Shown here: positions 1 to 5,805 of the stretch, in pieces
Layout of the letters: every line of letters begins with the position of its first letter
Numbering within the stretch: position 1 is the first letter of the stretch
NCBI GenBank assembly: GCA_020726205.1
Contig: DYTA01000071.1
Span: forward strand, 1-5,805
Direction: 5' to 3'
Length of the DNA: 5,805 bases
Source of the DNA: Nitrosospira multiformis
GTDB taxonomy: Bacteria; Pseudomonadota; Gammaproteobacteria; Burkholderiales; UBA11063
The notes under the pieces: generated by a model
What the model saw: only the letters and a program-made list of their open reading frames with translations
The model's database searches: none
Told to the model about the DNA's origin: nothing
Position numbers and translations under genes: made by a program

Positions 1-696
1 ATTTTTGAACATTTGCCATTGTGAATCTGGGATAAGTTGCTGATAACCAGTAACTAGAGCTATAGCTAATCCAGCATATTGTTGGGAGGACAAAGTTTTT
101 TCTAGATAATTAATTAGGTTTGTACGGATAAGATTGATTTGTGCTGTTGGTGTATAGCTTTTAGATAGTTGCAGCGGTTGCGAGCTAATAAATCCATTTG
201 CCGTAATGTCTTGTGCAATTAAATACTGATGATAATCAAAAGCATTGAAATTATTATTTACTTGAATTGTTTGTAAATTTACAGTGAGCTGATAATTCTT
301 TCCTGCATCAATGTTAATATTCTCGGGAAAAGTCAACTGAATATTTTGTCCTGCAAAGGATCCGCTTGTTAAATGTAGTTCAGCGTGCTTATAGTTATTT
401 TTTGCTGTAACTGGACTATTCAGGTATCCCTGTACGTATAGATTTGAGATATTATTAGAAATTACATTATGTTGTCGCCAATTAATTCTTAAACTAGAAT
501 AACTAGCTCCCAATATAAGTAGTAATACACAAAAAATCAGATGATTACGTAATTGATGTTTTACTGGAAATGTTTTTGAGCTAAGATAAATTATGGGGAT
601 TAGACTAACTATCAGGAATGACCAAGCATAAATAGTTGGAGCTTGCCAAATTTGCGCAAGCATAATTCCAATGCTTATAGCCAAATATCCCCACAT
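1..696 (-). CDS. comEC: ComEC/Rec2 DNA-uptake channel, N-terminal part (runs off left edge)
   Basis: This is the first 232 codons of an inner-membrane competence protein; the frame is open to base 1, so the C-terminal part lies outside the window. ComEC is known to form the channel that takes single-stranded DNA across the cytoplasmic membrane in natural transformation. I read it by translating the complement. Hydrophobic segments lie near residues 4-16, 22-38 and 53-66. A soluble, beta-rich DUF4131-like region follows, with the characteristic stretch FDYHQYLIAQDITANGF at 153-169. The start of the Competence domain follows (ALVTGYQQLIPDSQWQMF, 213-230), which matches the family pattern of a G-(x)n-P-x-x-W segment before the TGTxHLLAISGLH motif that should lie just beyond the edge. 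The ATG at 696 follows a weak GGA Shine-Dalgarno by 8 bases, and an in-frame stop lies at 718-720. It starts 17 bases after the Nudix gene, so the two are probably cotranscribed. Whether the gene is intact cannot be judged here. Confidence 0.88.
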   Translation of the reverse strand, partial: MWGYLAISIGIMLAQIWQAPTIYAWSFLIVSLIPIIYLSSKTFPVKHQLRNHLIFCVLLLILGASYSSLRINWRQHNVISNNISNLYVQGYLNSPVTAKNNYKHAELHLTSGSFAGQNIQLTFPENINIDAGKNYQLTVNLQTIQVNNNFNAFDYHQYLIAQDITANGFISSQPLQLSKSYTPTAQINLIRTNLINYLEKTLSSQQYAGLAIALVTGYQQLIPDSQWQMFKN

Positions 697-713
697 GCTG
701 TAATTCCAATGAA

Positions 714-1265
714 TTAGCTAGTTTTATTCAAATATCCATAGAGAAGCATTAACCCAGATAGTGTTTTACTATCTTGAATTTTACCGCCAAAAGCTAGTTT
801 AAATACTTCATCAAGAGGCTGTTTAACTACTTCAACAAATTCACCTTCATCTAAGTTTGACGCTGTAAAGCTTAAATCTTGTGCAAGAAAATATACGATT
901 CGTTCATTGGAATAACCAATACATGGTAAACATTCACCGAGTAATGTCCATTCACTAGCTACATAGCCGGTTTCTTCAACTAATTCTCTTCTACCACAGG
1001 TTAAATCATCTTCATTTGGATCAATTTTGCCCGCAGGTAATTCATACATGATTTTACCAACTGGATGACGGTATTGACGCTCCATGATAATGTTATTTTC
1101 ATTATCTATTGCTAATATAGCAACAGCACCTGAGTGTTTAATATATTCACGTTGTGCTATTTTTCCATTTGGAAGTTCTACTGTATCATGGTATATTTTG
1201 AGGAACAACCCTTGAAAAATTTGCTCAGAAGTTAATTGTTGTTCAATAAGATGTTGATCGGACAT
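714..1265 (-). CDS. nudF: Nudix hydrolase, ADP-ribose pyrophosphatase type
   Basis: The 183-residue protein is a cytoplasmic Nudix hydrolase that, by family, cleaves ADP-ribose to AMP and ribose 5-phosphate with Mg2+. A perfect Nudix box is visible at residues 79-101: G79, five residues, E85, seven residues, then R93-E94-L95-V96-E97-E98-T99-G100-Y101. Ahead of it are the hallmarks of the ADPRase subfamily: LPNGK (31-35), RE at 39-40, HSGAVAIL (44-51), RQYRHP (63-68) and ELPAGK (75-80). A proline lies 14 residues after the Nudix glycine (P114), as in ADP-ribose-specific members. The overall pattern resembles the Bacillus YqkG/NudF subgroup more than E. coli NudF, so the symbol is used in the family sense. 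The frame is open up to 1349, but that extension lies in rnpB. The ATG at 1265 has an AAAAGG ribosome site 8 bases upstream and gives the usual family length. The gene sits 29 bases after rnpB and 17 bases before comEC. Confidence 0.9.
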   Translation of the reverse strand: MSDQHLIEQQLTSEQIFQGLFLKIYHDTVELPNGKIAQREYIKHSGAVAILAIDNENNIIMERQYRHPVGKIMYELPAGKIDPNEDDLTCGRRELVEETGYVASEWTLLGECLPCIGYSNERIVYFLAQDLSFTASNLDEGEFVEVVKQPLDEVFKLAFGGKIQDSKTLSGLMLLYGYLNKTS

Positions 1266-1273
1266 AGTAATTG

Positions 1274-1279
1274 CCTTTT
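1274..1279 (-). promoter_or_regulatory. Ribosome binding site deciding the Nudix start
   Basis: AAAAGG on the minus strand lies 8 bases before the ATG at 1265. It supports that start over the in-frame upstream ATG at 1349, which falls inside the RNase P RNA. Confidence 0.6.
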
Positions 1280-1294
1280 CATAAAGAATAGAGA

Positions 1295-1658
1295 TGGAAA
1301 CTAACTGATAAGCCGGATTCTGTCTTGAGTTTGCACCCGAGGCAATCATTCATCTAGGCTAGTTGTTACCAAAAAGCTCGAGCAACCTACCCGCGTAACT
1401 AAATGTACAGGATAACTACGAGTTACGCCTATTTGGTCTTGCACCAAGTGGGGTTTTGCCTGCCACAATTATCACTAATTGTGCGGTGCGCTCTTACCGC
1501 ACCTTTTCACCCTTACCAAGTAAACTTGGCGGTATATTTTCTGTGCCACTTTCCGTAGCCGCAATATGCGACCCCTGGGAGTTACCCAGCACTTTTATCC
1601 ATGAGGTGTCCGGACTTTCCTCGATTACGCTAATAATCGCGATTGCCTAGTTAGCTTC
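1295..1658 (-). ncRNA. rnpB: RNase P RNA, bacterial class A
   Basis: This is the catalytic RNA of RNase P, which with RnpA protein removes 5' leaders from tRNA precursors. On the minus strand the conserved blocks occur in order: GAGGAAAGTCCGG near the 5' end, AAGGGTGAAAAGGTGCGGTA and GAGCGCACCG in the middle, then ACCAAATAGG, GGGTAGGTTGCTCGAGC, TAGATGAATGATTGCC and finally ACAGAATCCGGCTTAT. Visible helices include P1 (GAAGCTAAC with GTTAGTTTC, one G-U pair), P2 (GGCAATC with GATTGCC), a short P3 hairpin (CGATTA with TAATCG), a P12 hairpin (CCAAGT with ACTTGG) and P13 (CACAATTA with TAATTGTG around a GTGA loop). Also visible are a P16-like helix (GCGTAACT with AGTTACGC), P18 with a GTAA loop and an apparent P19 (GGGT with ACTC around GCAA). 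The length is about 364 nt, close to E. coli's 377. Ends are set from P1 pairing and could be off by a few bases. An open frame of 64 codons on the opposite strand (1456-1650) is an artefact of this RNA. Confidence 0.96.
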
Positions 1659-1666
1659 CAAGCAAG

Positions 1667-1694
1667 ATTGTAACATAATTATATTTTATTTGAA
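1667..1694 (-). promoter_or_regulatory. rnpB promoter (sigma70-like)
   Basis: On the minus strand an extended -10, TGTTACAAT (hexamer TACAAT at 1667-1672), lies 16 bases after TTCAAA (1689-1694, four of six matches to TTGACA). Transcription starting about 7-9 bases downstream would begin at or within 2 bases of the expected mature 5' end (GAAGC at 1658), so little or no 5' processing would be needed. The -35 lies within 12 bases of the yihY stop codon. Confidence 0.7.
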
Positions 1695-1705
1695 TGGTTT
1701 AATAT

Positions 1706-2587
1706 TCATTTATTGTAGCTGATTTTGTGTTGAATAGTATTTATGATTCGATATAAAGTACGCTGTAGTTTTGGGTTATATTTTGTTTCCATTGCGTAAA
1801 TAATTGTTGCACAAAATAGGAAATTAATACAACTAATATATATCCATATCAAAAATAATGGAACAAAAGCAAGTGAGCCATAAATTATATGATAGTTTAC
1901 GAATAGATGGAGGGAGTAAAATACAAACAGTTTTTTAATTATTTCAAATAAAATTGTTGCGGTGAATCCAGCAACTAAGGCATGTGTATTACGAATTACA
2001 TGGCTAGGCATTATTTTATATAAAAGTGAAAATAAAGTAATAGAAACTAAAAATGGAATACTTTGGTCTACAATGAAATTAATTTTTGGAGAGTGTAAAA
2101 AGACATGGCTATAGATTCTTAAAAAAGACATCAACCCAATTAATACGGTGGCACAAATTAAAAATATACTATGAGTAAATAGTGATTGCATAATTGTTCG
2201 ATCTCGCTTTTCTCGCCAGATAGCATTTAACTGTGATTCAATGGAGAACAGCATTAAATAGGTGGTTACACCTAGAGATGAGAATCCAACCCACGACAAT
2301 TCATCTGCGTGTTGCAAAAATATTTTTACCTGTTGATAAATTAACGCACCACTATGAGGAATGTAATTTGTAAAAAAATACTGCTCGATTTTTGTGACAT
2401 AAATGTTTGAAAAAGGTAGTAGACTAATTACTCCAGCAACTGCAATCATAAAAGGAATAAAAGACAACACTATCGTAAATGACAAACTACCAGCTCGAAC
2501 ATCGCAGTTTGTTTTATAAAAATTTATAATCGTGCGTGCTAAAAAATTACTAGAGGTATTTATCGATTTTTTTATTGAGTTTTTAAT
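1706..2587 (-). CDS. YihY/BrkB-family inner-membrane protein, probable ATT start
   Basis: This is a multi-pass inner-membrane protein of the YihY/virulence factor BrkB family. Its biochemical function is unsettled; the old label ribonuclease BN for this family was a misassignment. With a start at 2587 it has 293 residues, close to E. coli YihY (about 290). Hydrophobic segments lie near 37-59, 97-120, 140-156, 176-191, 202-224 and 236-266. Family landmarks are AGSLSFTIVLSFIPF (32-46), SIESQLNAIWREKR (115-128) and YGSLAFVPLFLIWIY (236-250). The frame is open back to a TAA at 2618-2620, but between that stop and 2485 there is no ATG, GTG or TTG. A TTG start at 2485 would cut into the conserved N-terminal AxxLSFT segment. 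An ATT at 2587, preceded by AGGA with a 9-base gap, keeps the whole family domain. The N-terminal 34 residues are therefore my inference, and 1706-2485 is the conservative extent. A lost start codon is the alternative. It reads toward rnpB with no terminator between. Confidence 0.82.
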   Translation of the reverse strand: MKNSIKKSINTSSNFLARTIINFYKTNCDVRAGSLSFTIVLSFIPFMIAVAGVISLLPFSNIYVTKIEQYFFTNYIPHSGALIYQQVKIFLQHADELSWVGFSSLGVTTYLMLFSIESQLNAIWREKRDRTIMQSLFTHSIFLICATVLIGLMSFLRIYSHVFLHSPKINFIVDQSIPFLVSITLFSLLYKIMPSHVIRNTHALVAGFTATILFEIIKKLFVFYSLHLFVNYHIIYGSLAFVPLFLIWIYISCINFLFCATIIYAMETKYNPKLQRTLYRIINTIQHKISYNK

Positions 2588-2596
2588 TTTATTTAT

Positions 2597-2600
2597 TCCT
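2597..2600 (-). promoter_or_regulatory. Ribosome binding site supporting the ATT start of yihY
   Basis: AGGA on the minus strand lies 9 bases upstream of the ATT at 2587. No comparably good site precedes the TTG at 2485. This is the main local evidence for the longer protein and is only suggestive in such AT-rich DNA. Confidence 0.35.
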
Positions 2601-2679
2601 ATTTGTATAGACCAATATTACTGTTGTACAGCAAAAGCCTTATTTGTAATAATTATACAGTTTTGTTACTTTATAAGTG

Positions 2680-2708
2680 TTAAAATATACTGATTAATAC
2701 ATTATAAT
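2680..2708 (+). promoter_or_regulatory. Promoter of the MOSC-domain gene
   Basis: A perfect TATAAT (2703-2708) lies 17 bases after TTAAAA (2680-2685, four of six matches to the -35 consensus). Initiation near 2715 would give a short leader of about 13 bases before the ATG at 2728. In DNA this AT-rich a chance match is possible, but position and spacing fit. Confidence 0.55.
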
Positions 2709-2727
2709 TTATAGATTGAGTTAGTTT

Positions 2728-3558
2728 ATGTTGCATACAAATGTTGTTGTTGATAGTTTATATATTTATCCTGTAAAGTCAATGTCTGGTATTCAGGTTT
2801 CACAAATGAAGTTGGATAAGTATGGTCCTAGCTATGATCGTAACTGGATGGTGATTGATGAAAAATGTAATGCACTTACTCAACGCCAAAATAAACGACT
2901 TGCATTATTTAAGTTAAATTTATCAGATGAGTTTATTGAATTTAATTTTAATAATAGTGTATTTCGATTAACTCATAGCCCTTATGTTAACAACCAGCGG
3001 ATATTGGCTAAGGTTTGGGCGTTTGGAGAGGAATTAATTGATTGTGGGGAAGAAGTAGCTCAGTTTTTAAGTAGTTGTTTAAATCAAAAATGTCGATTAG
3101 TAAAGATTGATATAAATTATTCTCGTCGCTCATCTGGTGAAAATAATCGACATATTTCTTTAGTCGATTCACGGCAATTTTTGCTTACATCAATTGAATC
3201 ACTTGAGTGGCTAAATGATAAATTAGTTGTGAATGGTTCTGACCCTGTATTAATGAATCGTTTTCGTCCGAATATTGTGTTATCTGGCGTGGGTAATGCG
3301 TTTTATGAAAATTGTTGGCAAAGTATGTTAATCGGCAATCTTATTTTTCATAGAGAAAAGGCTTGCGGACGTTGTCTAGTGATTACAATAAATCAAGAAA
3401 CAGCTGAGCAGAGAGATAATCTTCCATTAAAAATTTTAGCTAAATATAATCGTGATGATAACAATAAATGCGCTGCATTTGGTACTTACTTTAGTTCATT
3501 TCTTGACGCAGGTGAAGTTTTTATTGGTGATAAAGTCTTATTTGAGTGCAAAATATAA
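2728..3558 (+). CDS. MOSC-domain protein (YcbX/mARC-like, molybdenum cofactor binding)
   Basis: The 276-residue soluble protein has the MOSC N-terminal beta-barrel domain (about 8-125; SLYIYPVKSMSG at 10-21, YDRNWMVID at 36-44, TQRQNKRLAL at 51-60) followed by the MOSC domain (about 145-274). The latter carries MNRFRPNIVLSG (176-187), the cysteine motif ACGRC (C213 and C216) before VITINQET, and FGTYF (251-255) near the end. A conserved cysteine in this region ligates molybdenum in mARC-type enzymes, which reduce N-hydroxylated compounds; E. coli YcbX detoxifies such base analogues. E. coli YcbX is longer (about 370 residues) because of a C-terminal 2Fe-2S ferredoxin domain. That domain is absent here, so an external electron donor would be needed if it is a reductase. 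The ATG at 2728 follows TGAG by 7 bases and opens directly into the barrel domain. The gene is alone behind its own promoter, 96 bases before pyrG. Family assignment is firm; substrate is not known. Confidence 0.9.
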   Translation: MLHTNVVVDSLYIYPVKSMSGIQVSQMKLDKYGPSYDRNWMVIDEKCNALTQRQNKRLALFKLNLSDEFIEFNFNNSVFRLTHSPYVNNQRILAKVWAFGEELIDCGEEVAQFLSSCLNQKCRLVKIDINYSRRSSGENNRHISLVDSRQFLLTSIESLEWLNDKLVVNGSDPVLMNRFRPNIVLSGVGNAFYENCWQSMLIGNLIFHREKACGRCLVITINQETAEQRDNLPLKILAKYNRDDNNKCAAFGTYFSSFLDAGEVFIGDKVLFECKI

Positions 3559-3591
3559 CTATTTTCTCATTACGCCATAAAAATTTACCTA

Positions 3592-3600
3592 TGCTATAAT
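3592..3600 (+). promoter_or_regulatory. pyrG extended -10 promoter
   Basis: TGCTATAAT is a perfect extended -10 element (TGn plus TATAAT at 3595-3600), 55 bases before the pyrG start. No good -35 is seen at 16-18 bases upstream, which is typical of extended -10 promoters. Initiation would fall near 3607, giving a leader of about 48 bases. The leader shows neither an attenuator hairpin nor the GGGC initiation run that drives reiterative transcription in Bacillus pyrG. Confidence 0.65.
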
Positions 3601-3636
3601 CTAGCATTATTATTTCTATATTAGCTTAAAATTTAA

Positions 3637-5292
<1,656 letters not shown>

Positions 5293-5324
5293 ATTCGTAA
5301 AATATTTTATGTAAGGTCATAATT

Positions 5325-5805
5325 ATGAGTAATCCTTCATGGAAATTATTAGATTTTAACGTAGGTTTAGATCATCCATTGTTTTTAATGGCTGGTCCTT
5401 GTGTAATTGAATCTGAACAATTGGCAATTGATACCGCAGGGTACTTAAAAGAAGTTACCCAAAAACTTGGGATTAACTTTATCTACAAATCTAGCTTTGA
5501 TAAAGCGAACCGTAGTTCTGGATCAACATTTCGTGGACCTGGGATTGATGAAGGTTTACGCATTATGTCAGAAGTTAAGCGTCAACTTGGATTGCCAGTT
5601 ATAACAGATATTCATGAAGTAGAGCAAATTGATCAAGTTGCTTCAGTCGTAGATATTTTACAAACACCAGCCTTTTTATGTCGACAAACTGATTTTATTA
5701 AAGCTGTAGCCAAATCAGGTAAACCAATCAATATCAAAAAAGGTCAGTTTTTGGCACCATGGGATATGAAAAATGTTACTGACAAAGCTAAAAGCGTTGA
5801 AGGTC
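5325..5805 (+). CDS. kdsA: 3-deoxy-D-manno-octulosonate 8-phosphate synthase, N-terminal part (runs off right edge)
   Basis: KdsA condenses phosphoenolpyruvate with arabinose 5-phosphate to make Kdo-8-phosphate, the precursor of the inner-core LPS sugar Kdo. The window holds the first 160 of roughly 280 codons, in frame and without lesions. Visible motifs are MAGPCVIES (22-30), the substrate-binding [11 protein letters not shown] (55-65), FRGPG (69-73), TDIHE (94-98), [11 protein letters not shown] (113-123), and [15 protein letters not shown] (136-150). Cys26 within AGPC is the position that binds the divalent metal in metal-dependent enzymes such as that of Aquifex; E. coli-type metal-independent enzymes have asparagine there (FGGMN). 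The ATG at 5325 has AAGG 8 bases upstream and lies 32 bases after pyrG with no terminator in the gap, so an operon is likely. The DAHP synthase family shares the fold, but the KANRSS and [11 protein letters not shown] motifs are KdsA-specific. Confidence 0.97.
   Translation, partial: MSNPSWKLLDFNVGLDHPLFLMAGPCVIESEQLAIDTAGYLKEVTQKLGINFIYKSSFDKANRSSGSTFRGPGIDEGLRIMSEVKRQLGLPVITDIHEVEQIDQVASVVDILQTPAFLCRQTDFIKAVAKSGKPINIKKGQFLAPWDMKNVTDKAKSVEG

Larger units (their letters stand above)
2588..2727. other. Divergent intergenic region between yihY and the MOSC gene
   Basis: This very AT-rich stretch must hold promoters for both directions. For the plus strand there is a clear pair (2680-2708, listed separately). 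For the minus strand a TATAAT occurs at 2652-2657, but the best -35-like hexamer, TTAACA at 2678-2683, is 20 bases away, which is too far for a normal spacer. The yihY promoter is therefore not resolved. TTAACA overlaps the plus-strand -35, so the two promoters may interfere. No protein, RNA or operator palindrome is evident. Confidence 0.5.

Noticed and set aside
1266..1349. N-terminal extension of the Nudix protein by 28 residues
   Set aside because: It overlaps the 3' end of rnpB, is not part of the Nudix fold, and the ATG at 1265 has a good ribosome site and gives the normal family length.
1456..1650. Plus-strand open frame of 64 codons
   Set aside because: It is wholly antisense to the conserved rnpB sequence, has no ribosome site and resembles no protein family; the RNA explains the sequence.

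Overview
The window is AT-rich proteobacterial chromosomal DNA with ordinary housekeeping and accessory genes. CTP synthase, read by eye, most resembles betaproteobacterial and Neisseriales-type sequences. KdsA implies a Gram-negative cell with LPS, and ComEC implies a DNA-uptake system. A low-GC betaproteobacterium, possibly near Neisseriales, is the best guess from memory of the families; no search was run.

The left half (1-2587) is all on the minus strand. In transcription order it holds a YihY/BrkB-family inner-membrane protein, the RNase P RNA gene rnpB, an ADP-ribose-pyrophosphatase-type Nudix hydrolase and the N-terminal 232 codons of comEC, which runs off the left edge. Gaps are short (47, 29 and 17 bases) and no intrinsic terminator is visible between them, so transcription may continue from one into the next. 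rnpB has its own good promoter. The yihY reading frame has no ATG, GTG or TTG ahead of its conserved N-terminal region, so its start is unusual.

A 140-base divergent intergenic region (2588-2727) separates this block from the plus-strand half. The right half carries a MOSC-domain protein (2728-3558) behind a consensus-like promoter. It is followed by pyrG (3655-5292, GTG start, extended -10 promoter) and the first 160 codons of kdsA (from 5325), which is probably in an operon with pyrG. PyrG makes CTP and KdsA makes Kdo-8-phosphate; the activation of Kdo uses CTP (CMP-Kdo synthetase), which gives this common pairing a metabolic logic.

I found no CRISPR array, insertion sequence, prophage, tRNA, riboswitch or evidence of a new system. 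The points most worth a second look are the probable ATT start of yihY, the terminator-less arrangement around rnpB, and a KdsA of the cysteine (metal-dependent) class.
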